Assembly (NCBI GenBank): GCA_026129465.1
Contig: JAHCIA010000001.1
Location: 3,610,001-3,674,000, forward strand
Length of the DNA: 64,000 nt
Direction: 5' to 3'
From: Flavobacteriales bacterium
GTDB taxonomy: Bacteria; Bacteroidota; Bacteroidia; Flavobacteriales_F; PHOS-HE28
Positions 16,553-25,984 of the stretch are shown here, piece by piece (positions within the stretch are counted from its first letter, which is position 1; each line of letters begins with the position of its first letter). The notes beneath the pieces were generated by a model, which saw nothing but the letters and a program-made list of their open reading frames with translations, had not been told where the DNA came from and made no database searches. A program made the translations under genes and the position numbers.

Positions 16553-17560
16553 ATGCTTCACCACAGGATGAACGGCGGGTGGCGGCCAAAGGCCGCGAGG
16601 CTTGCAAGCTGCTGGATGCTGTTCATCGTGCCTCGGTTTGCCGATGCTCAGAACTTAATCCTTAACGGGAGCTTTGAGGAATCCGACACATGTGCGGTGC
16701 AATTGGGTTTTTGGCCCAATGGGAAACCAACTCACTGGGAACCTGTTTCTGAGACCCCGGATTACTTTCGTTCTTGCGTACCCTATGGTTCAGTCAATGG
16801 GGTTCCATTGAATACAGTCGGGTTTCAGTACCCGCAAGAGGGAGGATCTTACTCCGGTTTGTTTGCCTATTTGGTGGACGATCACCGTGAGATGATCGGA
16901 TCGGAGCTGCTATCGCCATTGACGGTTGGTCAGACCTATTACGCAAGCTTCTGGGTCAACGCGGCATACGGTGGACCACAGCAAACGGGAAGTGCATGCA
17001 ACAACATCGGCATGCTTTTCACCATGGACATGGTCCCTTGGGTGATGGGTATGCCGCAGATCACGCTGCGCAACCATGCACATGTGTACACCCAGCAAGT
17101 GGTTTCAGACACAACTGGCTGGACCTTGGTCAGCGGCAGCTTCGTGGCCGACAGCGCTTACCGGTATGTGGTTATCGGGAACCACTTCAGCAATGCCAAT
17201 ACCGCTGTACAGGTCATCGGGCCCGGCAACCCCAACAAGGCTTACGTGTATGTTGATGCCGCATGTCTCTCCACAGACCCGGAAGCTTGCCCCATGTGGA
17301 CCTCGGTTCAGGAGAATTTGATGGAGGAGATCAGCCTGTGGCCCAATCCGGCCAGTGATCGGCTGTTGATCGGCTGGGGCAGCATGCCGGTTCAACGGGT
17401 ATCGCTGCTGGACGCTTTGGGCCGTTTGGTGCTTGATCGAGAGGTATGGGGGAGCAATGAGGTGGTGCTGGCAACGCGTGAGTATCCTGCTGGGCTTTAC
17501 CATGTGTTGCTTGAAGGTGCTGGTGTGAAGCGATCTGGAAAGTTCGTCGTGGTGCATTGA
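16553..17560 (+). CDS. T9SS-exported surface protein, function unknown
   Basis: The frame is open from 16445, but the ATG at 16553 (or 16568) leads into a plausible signal peptide ending VPRFADAQ, giving 335 or 330 aa. The mature part starts NLILNGSFEESDTC, a pattern common at the start of Bacteroidetes secreted proteins with a carbohydrate-binding-like jelly roll. It continues with GSYSGLFAYL and LTVGQTYYASFWVNAA. The last 80 residues (ISLWPNPASDRLLIGWGS, ending SGKFVVVH) are a type A T9SS sorting domain. The first 400 bp are visibly more AT-rich than the neighbouring genes, which fits recent acquisition or weak codon selection. The ligand is not known. Confidence 0.8.
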   Translation: MLHHRMNGGWRPKAARLASCWMLFIVPRFADAQNLILNGSFEESDTCAVQLGFWPNGKPTHWEPVSETPDYFRSCVPYGSVNGVPLNTVGFQYPQEGGSYSGLFAYLVDDHREMIGSELLSPLTVGQTYYASFWVNAAYGGPQQTGSACNNIGMLFTMDMVPWVMGMPQITLRNHAHVYTQQVVSDTTGWTLVSGSFVADSAYRYVVIGNHFSNANTAVQVIGPGNPNKAYVYVDAACLSTDPEACPMWTSVQENLMEEISLWPNPASDRLLIGWGSMPVQRVSLLDALGRLVLDREVWGSNEVVLATREYPAGLYHVLLEGAGVKRSGKFVVVH

Positions 17561-17602
17561 GTATCGTCCGGTCGTTTTGGTTGAACTACAGAACGAACAA
17601 CG

Positions 17603-19636
17603 ATGAGAACGAAGCAAATTCTACTGGCAGGCTGCATGCTGCTTGCCATGAACGGGGCGTTGGCCCAACCATGGGACCAAGGTGGAAACAACATCATTGC
17701 GAGCACTGACTACTTGGGCTGCGATGGCTCAAGCACCATCCCCCTGCACCTGCGCACGATCCCCCACTTGCCGATCCACTTCAGCACCAGCGATACGCTG
17801 CGGATGCGGATCAACCCCTACTTGCCCAGTGTGGATGTTGGCGAGGAATGGCCCGGCCAGAACCTATCGGGGTTTGTCGGCATCGGGGACTTCAGCACCA
17901 CGGTGGTGAACAGGCCCGTATCGCTGCTGCATCTGGACCACAAGGGAGGCGTGCTGGTAGGCTGGCGCCCCTGGATGCGCACTGGCACGCTGTGTACCCT
18001 GGGTTCCGATCTGATGTACGTGGGTACCAAGCAGGAAGCGCCGGACCGGGTGGATGCGGTGATCGGCTGGGCTGATAACCTGGAGGATGTTTCGGCTTTC
18101 GGTCCGGATGCTCTCCGCTTCATCTTCACCCGGGCGCCATACCTGACCGGCACCGCTGCGGATACCAATGGCCTGGAGATCGCGCGGATGATCCCCGACA
18201 CCAGCGGCAATGAAGGCTTCCTCGGCCTCGGCGATTATTTCAACGCGGGGTTGCAACCCGATGAGCGACTGGACCTGCTGGAGCGCACCATCCGCTTGCG
18301 TCGCCTGGTACCGGACTACCAAAGCGACTCCTTGGACATGGTGGTGGTGACCGACTCTACCGGCCGCTTGCATTGGCGCCCGTTGAACACCATGGCGTTC
18401 GAGAACTGCGCTTGGACGCTGCAAGGCCCGCCGGGTTCCAATGCGCATATTTCAACCGCATACCAGGGCAATCCGGGCTGCCCCCAAGAGGACAAAGGAG
18501 TGGGGATCGGCATGGTGGACCCGAAGTTCAAGTTGCACGTCATGCACGACTTCGCGGAATCGAACAACTTCCTAGGAGGCATCCTCTCGGACTACTTCGC
18601 ACAAAGTACCCAGGGGACGGCCATCCGTGGAACGGTGCAGACCCCGCCCATGGTCGAGACCTTGAACATTCAACCATTGACAGGCGTGCATGGAGAGGCT
18701 TCCGGCTCAAGGAACTCCACTGGTTTACTGGGCACGGCTTTCAGAGCCAACTGGGGGCCGATGAATACCGCAGTGCTTTATGGTGTGCGCGGTGAATCCA
18801 ACGGCCATGGCCTGGCTTCCCGTAGCATCGGTGTATATGGCCGAGGATCGGGAGCGACTTTTTCGGCCAACAACTGGGGTGCGTACTTCGAAGGGCGCGG
18901 CTTTCTGGGCGCGGCAGCATGGACCTACTCCGACGCGAACCTGAAGACCGGCATCGAATAGCTGGCCTTGGAGGAGGCGCTGGACCTGGTGCTGCAACTG
19001 AAGCCCAAACGCTATGCCTTCGCCACACAAGAGATGCCTTACCTCTCCCTGCCCACGGGCGGGCAGATCGGTCTGCTCTCGTAAGAGGTGGAAGTCATCC
19101 TGCCGGAACTGGTCATGGACGTGGAACGCCCTGCGGCGATCGACAGCACGGGCACGGATACCGAACCGGCACTGACCTTCAAGGCCATAAATTATGATGG
19201 GCTGATCCCCGTGCTGGTGGGCGCCGTGCAAGCGCAACAACAGGTCATCGCACAACTTCAGGAACAGATGGCCGCCATGCAAGAGCAAGTGGCCGCCTGC
19301 TGCGCCCAGGACACCGACAAGTCCTACCAGCCCGGGCCGATGGATGGCCACGGCCAGGTGAAGCAGGACCCCGCGCTGGAGCGCTTGCTGCGCATCGACC
19401 CCAACCCCTTCAACGATGCCACCACCGTGCGCTACACGCTGGAACGCGCGGGCCGCGTGCAACTGCTGGTGAACAGCGGCGACGGCAAGCAACTCCAGGT
19501 CTTGCATGAGCGCCTGGCCTCCGCAGGCGATCACCACTACGATTGGCACACCGCGCACCTGGCGCCGGGGGTGTACTACGTGACGCTGTTGCTGGACGGC
19601 GAACCGCTGGTGAAGCGGGCGGTGAAGGTGCGGTAG
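17603..19636 (+). pseudogene. Secreted S74-chaperone (tail-fibre-like) T9SS protein with two in-frame stops
   Basis: One reading frame runs from MRTKQILLAGCMLLAMNGALAQ (signal peptide) at 17603 to a TAG at 19634, broken by TAG at 18959-18961 and TAA at 19082-19084. Reading through, the parts join into a sensible protein of about 677 residues. First comes an N-terminal secreted region, then a YSDANLKTGIE segment that opens the S74 intramolecular-chaperone domain. ALDLVLQLKPKRYAF follows, then GQIGLLS-stop-EVEVILPELV, a coiled coil (VQAQQQVIAQLQEQMAAMQEQ) and a T9SS sorting domain (RIDPNPFNDATTVRYTLE). The TAA lies where the family has Gln (GL-x-x-QEVE). Both stops are one C-to-T change from Gln codons. 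There is no frameshift. If the first stop is obeyed, a 452-aa product without chaperone or sorting tail results. Confidence 0.85.
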
Positions 19637-19654
19637 GTACCTGCCTTTCACGGC

Positions 19655-19688
19655 GAACGGCCCGGCACATGATGTCGGGCCGTTCCTT
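19655..19688 (+). terminator. Hairpin terminator after the S74 gene
   Basis: Perfect 10-bp arms GAACGGCCCG/CGGGCCGTTC are followed by a short run of three T. The hairpin sits directly before the glycosyltransferase ATG at 19695, so that gene would need its own start; TTCCTTTG at 19683-19690 overlaps the hairpin. Confidence 0.6.
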
Positions 19689-19694
19689 TGCCCC

Positions 19695-20819
19695 ATGCCC
19701 CGCGCCATCGTTTGCGTCACCAACGACCTCGGCACCGACAACCGGGTACACCGCACCTGCACCGTGTTGCAGGAGTTGGGCTACGAAGTGCTGCTGGTGG
19801 GCCGCAAATTGCCGGGAAGTATGTGGCTGGAGCGCCCCTACGACACGCGGCGCATGCGGCTGCTGTTCCGGAAGGGGCCGTTGTTCTACGGGGAATATGC
19901 CAAGCGCCTCTTCCTGCTGCTGCTCTTCGCGCGCTGCCAATTGATCGTGGCCAACGACCTGGACACCCTGCTGCCCTGCTGGCTGGTGGCCCGGTTGCGG
20001 GGCAAGCGGATCGTGTACGACAGCCACGAGTTCTTCACCGAAGTGCCTGAACTCTTCCGCCCCGATGGCCGGCCGCGCTTCGCCCGCAAGGTCTGGCTGG
20101 TCATGGAGCGCTGGATCTTCCCCAGTCTGCGCCACGTGATCACCGTGAACGACAGCATCGCACGGGCCTACGAGCTGCGCTATGGGGTGCGGCCGGCCGT
20201 GGTGCGCAACATCCCCATGCCGCGCGAGCTGGGGCCGCTGCCCGTGCGTGGAACGATGGGGTTGCCGGAGGACCGCTTCATGCTGGTGTTGCAGGGCAGT
20301 GGCATCAACGTGGACCGGGGTGGTGAGGAGGCCGTGCTGGCCATGCGCGAACTGCCCGGCGCACTTTTGCTGTTGATCGGCGGGGGCGATGCCTGGCCCG
20401 TGCTGGAACGCCTGGTGAAGGAGCATGGCCTGCAGGACCGTGTGCGCCTGCTGCCCCGCATGCCCTACGAAGAGATGATGCGTTACACCCGCAACGCCGA
20501 TCTGGGCCTATCGCTGGACAAGGACGGCCACCTGAACTACCGCTACAGCCTGCCCAACAAGCTCTTCGACTATTTCCGGGCCGGCATCCCCGCGTTGGTG
20601 ACCGACCTGCCGGAAGTGGCCGGCATCGTGCGGAAGTACGAAGCGGGCATCGTGATCGGCCGGCCCGATCCCGCGCTGATCGCTAGCGAGGTGCGCGCCC
20701 TGATGGCCGATCCCGCACGGCAGGAGGCCCTGCGTGAAAAGGCTATTTTCGCGGCCGCCTCGCTGGACGGGGTCCAGGAAATGGGGACGCTGCGGGCGTT
20801 CCTGAGCGCCCTTGGCTGA
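19695..20819 (+). CDS. Glycosyltransferase family 4-like protein
   Basis: The 374-aa protein begins MPRAIVCVTNDLGTDNRVHRTC, a Rossmann-type N-domain. Its C-terminal half has the GT-B nucleotide-sugar region: RFMLVLQGSGINVDRGGEEAV, LLLIGGGDAWPVLERLV, LLPRMPYEEMMRYTRNADLGLSL and YRYSLPNKLFDYFRAGIPAL. It should transfer a sugar to a surface polysaccharide or lipid on the cytoplasmic side. The downstream glycosyltransferase overlaps it by 8 bp, so the two are coupled and may act in sequence. Donor and acceptor cannot be told from the sequence. Confidence 0.9.
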   Translation: MPRAIVCVTNDLGTDNRVHRTCTVLQELGYEVLLVGRKLPGSMWLERPYDTRRMRLLFRKGPLFYGEYAKRLFLLLLFARCQLIVANDLDTLLPCWLVARLRGKRIVYDSHEFFTEVPELFRPDGRPRFARKVWLVMERWIFPSLRHVITVNDSIARAYELRYGVRPAVVRNIPMPRELGPLPVRGTMGLPEDRFMLVLQGSGINVDRGGEEAVLAMRELPGALLLLIGGGDAWPVLERLVKEHGLQDRVRLLPRMPYEEMMRYTRNADLGLSLDKDGHLNYRYSLPNKLFDYFRAGIPALVTDLPEVAGIVRKYEAGIVIGRPDPALIASEVRALMADPARQEALREKAIFAAASLDGVQEMGTLRAFLSALG

Positions 20820-21939
20820 ACAGCACCTGCATATCGTCAGCTTCGACGTGCCCGCGCCGCCCAATTATGGCGGGGTGATCGATGTCTTCTACAAGGCCAG
20901 GGCGCTCGCGGAACTGGGCGTGAAGGTGCATTTGCATTGCTTCCAGTACGGACGCCCCAAGGCCAAGGAGTTGGAGCGCTTCTGCCACAAGGTGTACTAC
21001 TACTCCCGCAAGCTGGGCAAGCTGCAGCTTTTCAGCAACCTGCCCTACGTGGTGGTGAGCCGGCGCAGCGAATCGCTGATGGACCGCCTGCTGAAGGACG
21101 ACCACCCCATCCTGTTCGAGGGCCTGCACTGCTGCCACCACCTGGGCGATCCGCGCCTGGCGGGCCGCCGCCGCTTGGTGCGCGCACACAACGTGGAGCA
21201 CGACTACTACGCCGCGCTGGCCAAGGCCGCCAGCAGCGGCTTTCGCCGCACCTATTTCATCAACGAGGCCCGCAAGCTGCAACGCTTCGAGCCCGTGCTC
21301 AGCGAGGCACACCACATACTGGCCATCTCACCCAAGGACCAGCGCTATTTCGACGCGCACTTCCACAACGTGACGCATGTGCCGGCCTTCCACGCCAGCG
21401 ACAAGGTGAGCGTGCCGGATGGACTTGGCCGATTCGCCTTCTACCACGGCGCGCTTGGCGTGCCCGAGAACGACCAGGCCGCGCTATTCCTGGTGCGCAA
21501 GGTCTTCAAGGACCTGGACGCGAAGCTGGTGATCGCCGGCAGCGATGCCAGCCCCGAACTGCGCCGCGCCGTGGCCCGATGCCCCAACGTGGACCTGCGT
21601 GAGGACATCGGCACCGAGGAGATCCACCGGCTGGTGCGCGAGGCGCAGGTGAACGTGCTGCCCACCTTCCAGGCCACGGGCATCAAGCTGAAGCTGCTGC
21701 TCTGCCTCTTCACCGGCCGCCACGTGGTTTGCAACACGCCCATGGTGGAAGGCACCGGCCTGGAGGAACTCTGCCACGTGCACGACGACCCCGGCGGCAT
21801 GCGCATGAGCATCCTGGCCTGCATGGCCAAACCCGCCAACGGACAGGCGCTGGAGGCGCGGGTGCGTGTGCTGGAAGAGCGCTTCAGCAACCGGCGCAAC
21901 GCGGAGACGATCGTGGGGCTGTTGGAGAGTGGCAAGTAG
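20812..21939 (+). CDS. Glycosyltransferase (GT-B fold)
   Basis: Translation probably begins at TTG 20812, overlapping the stop of the previous gene; this keeps the N-terminal strand LHIVSFDVPAPPNYGGVIDVF intact (375 aa). The P-P-N-Y-G-G segment is the donor-side glycine loop of GT4-type enzymes. The second domain has DAKLVIAGSDASPELRRAV, NVDLREDIGTEEIHRLVREAQVNVLPTFQATGIKLKLL and GRHVVCNTPMVEGTGL. A hairpin follows the stop. Its close coupling to the preceding transferase suggests a shared glycan product. Confidence 0.85.
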   Translation: MAEQHLHIVSFDVPAPPNYGGVIDVFYKARALAELGVKVHLHCFQYGRPKAKELERFCHKVYYYSRKLGKLQLFSNLPYVVVSRRSESLMDRLLKDDHPILFEGLHCCHHLGDPRLAGRRRLVRAHNVEHDYYAALAKAASSGFRRTYFINEARKLQRFEPVLSEAHHILAISPKDQRYFDAHFHNVTHVPAFHASDKVSVPDGLGRFAFYHGALGVPENDQAALFLVRKVFKDLDAKLVIAGSDASPELRRAVARCPNVDLREDIGTEEIHRLVREAQVNVLPTFQATGIKLKLLLCLFTGRHVVCNTPMVEGTGLEELCHVHDDPGGMRMSILACMAKPANGQALEARVRVLEERFSNRRNAETIVGLLESGK

Positions 21940-21940
21940 C

Positions 21941-21976
21941 GAGTGGTGAGTGCTACCTCCGGGGCACTCACCACTC
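21941..21976. terminator. Bidirectional hairpin between convergent genes
   Basis: Perfect 13-bp arms (GAGTGGTGAGTGC with its exact complement) surround a 10-nt loop. It lies between the second glycosyltransferase and the convergent FtsE-like gene and could end transcription from both sides. It lacks a strong T-run. Confidence 0.55.
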
Positions 21977-22000
21977 ACCACTTGATACTCTCCACTGGTA

Positions 22001-22690
22001 TCACACCGCGCCCGCCGCGCTCAACTCCAGCAGGCGGCCCTCCTCGCAGCGCACCACACGGGCGTTCACCTTCTTCATGTGGGTATAGTCGTGCGTGGCC
22101 ATGATCACACTGCGGCCACTGCGGCTGATCTGGAACAGCAGGTCCAGTATCTCGCCGGTGGTCTCGGGGTCCAGGTTGCCGGTGGGTTCGTCGGCCAGGA
22201 TCAGTTCGGGGTCGTTCAGCAGGGCCCGCGCGATGCTCACGCGCTGCTGTTCGCCGCCGCTGAGTTCGTGCGGCATCTTGTAGCCCTTGTTCGCCAGCCC
22301 CACTTTTTCCAGCACCTGCTGCACGCGTTCGTCCATCCGCTTCCTCTCCTTCCAGCCCGTGGCCTTCAGCACGAAGAGCAGGTTGTCGTTCACCGAACGG
22401 TCCGTCAGCAGTTGGAAGTCCTGGAACACGATGCCGATCTTCCTGCGCAGGTAGGGCACCTGTGAGCGCTTCAGTTTCGAGAGGTCGTAACCGCATGCGT
22501 GGCCCTCGCCCTCGCGCAAGGGCAGGTCGCCATAGAGCGTGCGCAGCAAGCTGCTCTTGCCGCTGCCCGTGCGCCCGATGAGGTAGAGGAACTCGCCTTT
22601 GTGCACGGTGAAGTCCACGTTGTTCAACACCAGATTCTCGCGCTGGAAGATCCGCACGCCGTGCAGGAGGATGATCGGGCTGTCGCTCAT
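22001..22690 (-). CDS. ftsE: FtsE-like ABC transporter ATP-binding protein
   Basis: The ATG at 22688-22690 ([19 protein letters not shown]) is preferred, giving 229 aa; an earlier ATG at 22729 adds 13 residues. AACCTTTG (22699-22706, minus strand) lies 8 nt upstream. Walker A is [10 protein letters not shown], the signature is LSGGEQQR, Walker B is [12 protein letters not shown], and the switch His is in [11 protein letters not shown]. The pattern and size fit FtsE, which with FtsX links cell-wall cleavage to division. No ftsX is next to it, as is common in Bacteroidetes. Confidence 0.85.
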   Translation of the reverse strand: MSDSPIILLHGVRIFQRENLVLNNVDFTVHKGEFLYLIGRTGSGKSSLLRTLYGDLPLREGEGHACGYDLSKLKRSQVPYLRRKIGIVFQDFQLLTDRSVNDNLLFVLKATGWKERKRMDERVQQVLEKVGLANKGYKMPHELSGGEQQRVSIARALLNDPELILADEPTGNLDPETTGEILDLLFQISRSGRSVIMATHDYTHMKKVNARVVRCEEGRLLELSAAGAV

Positions 22691-22906
22691 GGCCGGGCCA
22701 AAGGTTGAAATTTCCGATGCCATGTCCACGTTGCTGATGCTGTCGGCTTATCGACCGGCACGTTTCATGCCTTGTGCCGCCCCGACCTCGAACGCCTCGA
22801 ACTCCAACATTCAACCCACCTACGGACCAACAGACCCGCGTGGATAATTCCAACCCCAGATTTCCCTGCACCCGACCAGCGCTCCCGGACCTTTGACCGC
22901 TTGAAG

Positions 22907-25900
22907 ATGATGGCCATCAACATCCTGCGCCTCCTGCTGCCTGTGGCGATCGCCATGGTGGCATGCCCGTTCGCCGCCGCGCAGCGCCCGGCCCATTTTG
23001 AGCACCAGGACGCCGACATCGTGCATGCGCTGGAGCTGTTCCACAAGGCCCAGTACGGCGCGGCACGATTCGAGCTGGAGCGCGTGCTCGAACGCATACG
23101 CGATCCTCGCGATCTGGTGCGCACCGAGGCGGAGTTCCACCTGGCCCTCTGCGCCGTGCGCCTTTTCAACGACGATGCCGGCAAACGCCTGCGCGACTTC
23201 CTCGCCGAGCACCCCGAAAGCCAGCATGTGCCCGAGGTGCGCTTCGAGATCTTCAAGCACGCCTTCGCGCAACGCAAGTGGGCGGAAGCCATCGCCTGGA
23301 GCGAGAAGGTGGACCGCTTCGGCCTGCAGGACGAGGAGTTGCAGGAGTACCGCTTCAAGCGTGGCTACGCGTACTTCCAGGAAGGGGACAAGCCCCATGC
23401 GCTGGGCGAATTCGCTGAAGTGGCCGAGGGTGGCACCTACGGCAAGCCTGCGCTCTACTACGCTTCGCACATCGAGTACGAGCGCGGCAACCACGAGACG
23501 GCCTTGAAAGGCTTCGAGCGGCTCAAGAACGATGAGGACTTCGGCAAGATCGTGCCCTTCTACATCGCCGAGATCCTCTTCCTGCAAGGCAGGTATGAGG
23601 AACTCGACGCCTATGTGAAGCCGCTGCTGGACGATCCACAGGGCGCCAAGCGCATCAACGAGATCAACCGGCTGGCGGGCGAGGCGAACTACCGCAGCGG
23701 ACGATTCGCCGAGGCGGTGCCCTACCTGGAGAAGAGCGCGCAGCGCGTGGGCGTGGACCGGCAGGACCGCTACATCCTGGGCTATGCCTATTACCGCAGC
23801 GGCGACTGCCCCAAGGCGCTGGCCGAATTCAATCTGGTGGCCAATGGCGACGACAGCATAGCCCAACTGGCCACCTACCACATGGCCGACTGCTACCTGA
23901 AGAAGAGCGAGAAGGCCTTCGCGCGAAACGCCTTCAAGCGCGCCTACGAGTTGGGCCATGACCAGAAGGTGACCGAGGACGCACTGTTCCAGTACGCCAA
24001 GCTGAGCTACGAACTGAGCTTCGATCCCTACCACGAGGCGATCAATGCGCTGCGCAACTATCTGCGCACATACCCGAACACCCCGCGCCGCGATGAGGCC
24101 TACGAGTTCCTGTTGAGCGTTTACCTGAAGACGAAGAACTACGAAGCGGCGCTGGAGGCCTTGGACGAGATCAAGCAGAAGGACATCCGCCTGCAGGAGG
24201 CCTACCAGCGGTTGGCGCACGACCGCGGCGTGGAGCTTTACGAGGGCCGCAAGTACGCCGATGCGGCGCTCTTTTTCGAGCGGGCGCTGAAGTATCGCGT
24301 GAACCAGCGCGTGACGGCGCAGGCCCACTTCTGGATGGCCGAGAGCTACTACGGCAAGGGCGACCTGCAGGGCGCGCTGCGCAAGTACGACGACCTGCGC
24401 AACCTGCCCGGTGCGTACGCTTCCGATCTCTACGAGCAGGCTGGCTACGGCATGGGCTACACCTACTTCAAGCTGAAGGACCATGGCGAAGCCGCCATCG
24501 CCTTCCGCCGCTTCGTGCTCTCCAAAGGCGGCGAACCCCGCCAGCGCGCCGATGCCATGATGCGCATCGGCGACAGCTACTTCGTGATGCGGGACAACGC
24601 CCAGGCCCAGAAGTGGTACGACGACGCCATGAAGATCCAGGGCCCGGACCGCGACTACGCGCAATACCAGAAGGGCGTGGTGCAGGGACTGCTGCGCGAC
24701 AACAACGGCAAGATCGCCACCCTGAAGGCGCTGCTGAACGAGAAGCCCGACTCGCGCTACGCCGCCGATGCAAAGTTCCAGCTGGGCGAGACGTACATCA
24801 ACATGGAGAACGACAGCGAGGCCATGAAGCACTACGGCCAGCTCATCGCCCAGCACCCCAACAGCCCGCACGTGCGGCAGAGCATGTTGCAGACGGCGCT
24901 CATCCACCGCCGGCAGGGTGATGCGAACAAGGCGCTGGAACAGTTCAAGGCCATCGTAGCGAAGTACCCCACCATGGACGGCGCCAAGGACGCGCTGTCG
25001 GGCATCGAATCCATCTACGTGGAGCAGGGGCGCGTGGCCGAGTACGAGGCCTATGTGCGCACGCTGAAATTCGTGGACCCCGCCACGCTGGACCTGGACG
25101 AGAAGTACTTCCGCAGCGCGGAGGCCCTGTACATGGACGGCAAATGCGCGCAGGCCATCGGTGCGCTGGGCGACTACCTGGACAAGTACCCGCGCGGCGG
25201 TTATGCGTTGAACGCGCGCTTCTACCGCGGCGACTGCCACTACCGGGCGGGCCAGTACGACCAGGCCCTGCCCGATCTGGAGGCCGTGGTGGAGGCCAAC
25301 GCGGCGCAGTTCCTGGAAAGCGCGCTGTTCGGTGCCAGCGACATCCACTTCCGGCAGCAGCGCTGGGAGGGTGCCTTGGGCCATTTCACCCGTTTGGAAA
25401 GCGTGGCGAGCTTCCCGCAGAACAAGTTGGCGGCCCAGGTGGGGCGCATGCGCAGCCTGAAGGAGTTGAAGCGCCCCGGCGAAGCGGCGGCTGCGGCGAG
25501 GAGCGTTCTGGACAACACCGATGCCACCGCCGATCTGAAGGCCGAGGCGGGCCTGTTGGTGGCGCATGACCACCTGCACAAGGGCGAGCATGATGCCGCC
25601 TACACCGCCTTCCGCAACGTGAGCACCGCCAGTGTGAACCAGCTCGGCGCCGAGGCCAAGTTCCACCAAGCCTACATCCGCCACCTGCAGGGCCGCCACA
25701 AGGACGCCGAGAAGGAGGTCTTCGAACTGGCGCAGCGCTATCCCGCCTACGACCATTGGAAGGCCCGCGCCTTCATCCTGCTGGGTGATGTGTACGTGGC
25801 GCTGGGCGACCTCTTCCAGGCGAAGGCCACATTGCAGAGCGTGGCGGACAACAGCAATGAGCCGGATCTGGTGGCCCAGGCCAAGCAGCGACTGGCCGAG

Positions 25901-25984
25901 ATCGAGGCCAGCGAGAGGCCCAAGACCACCACCACCCCGCAGGATGCGCCGGAGATCGCCCTGCCCAGCCCCGACGGACGATGA
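22907..25984 (+). CDS. Large secreted TPR-repeat protein
   Basis: The ATG at 22907 (or 22910) begins a signal peptide (NILRLLLPVAIAMVACPFAAAQ); the frame upstream is unlikely to be translated. The 1025-aa product is almost all helical repeats of TPR type, such as QEYRFKRGYAYFQEGDKPHA, LGYAYYRSGDCPKALAEFN, ADAKFQLGETYINMENDSEA and ARFYRGDCHYRAGQYDQALP. It probably acts in the periplasm as a scaffold. Its stop overlaps the start of the next gene (ATGA), an outer-membrane barrel protein, and a TPR/barrel pair next to an FtsE-like gene is seen in other Bacteroidetes. The specific role is unknown. Confidence 0.88.
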   Translation: MMAINILRLLLPVAIAMVACPFAAAQRPAHFEHQDADIVHALELFHKAQYGAARFELERVLERIRDPRDLVRTEAEFHLALCAVRLFNDDAGKRLRDFLAEHPESQHVPEVRFEIFKHAFAQRKWAEAIAWSEKVDRFGLQDEELQEYRFKRGYAYFQEGDKPHALGEFAEVAEGGTYGKPALYYASHIEYERGNHETALKGFERLKNDEDFGKIVPFYIAEILFLQGRYEELDAYVKPLLDDPQGAKRINEINRLAGEANYRSGRFAEAVPYLEKSAQRVGVDRQDRYILGYAYYRSGDCPKALAEFNLVANGDDSIAQLATYHMADCYLKKSEKAFARNAFKRAYELGHDQKVTEDALFQYAKLSYELSFDPYHEAINALRNYLRTYPNTPRRDEAYEFLLSVYLKTKNYEAALEALDEIKQKDIRLQEAYQRLAHDRGVELYEGRKYADAALFFERALKYRVNQRVTAQAHFWMAESYYGKGDLQGALRKYDDLRNLPGAYASDLYEQAGYGMGYTYFKLKDHGEAAIAFRRFVLSKGGEPRQRADAMMRIGDSYFVMRDNAQAQKWYDDAMKIQGPDRDYAQYQKGVVQGLLRDNNGKIATLKALLNEKPDSRYAADAKFQLGETYINMENDSEAMKHYGQLIAQHPNSPHVRQSMLQTALIHRRQGDANKALEQFKAIVAKYPTMDGAKDALSGIESIYVEQGRVAEYEAYVRTLKFVDPATLDLDEKYFRSAEALYMDGKCAQAIGALGDYLDKYPRGGYALNARFYRGDCHYRAGQYDQALPDLEAVVEANAAQFLESALFGASDIHFRQQRWEGALGHFTRLESVASFPQNKLAAQVGRMRSLKELKRPGEAAAAARSVLDNTDATADLKAEAGLLVAHDHLHKGEHDAAYTAFRNVSTASVNQLGAEAKFHQAYIRHLQGRHKDAEKEVFELAQRYPAYDHWKARAFILLGDVYVALGDLFQAKATLQSVADNSNEPDLVAQAKQRLAEIEASERPKTTTTPQDAPEIALPSPDGR

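Noticed and set aside
17603..19636. Organism-wide reassignment of UAA/UAG to Gln
   Set aside because: Many well-supported genes here end in TAA or TAG (for example tuf and the PorE-like gene) and prfA, which reads both, is intact.
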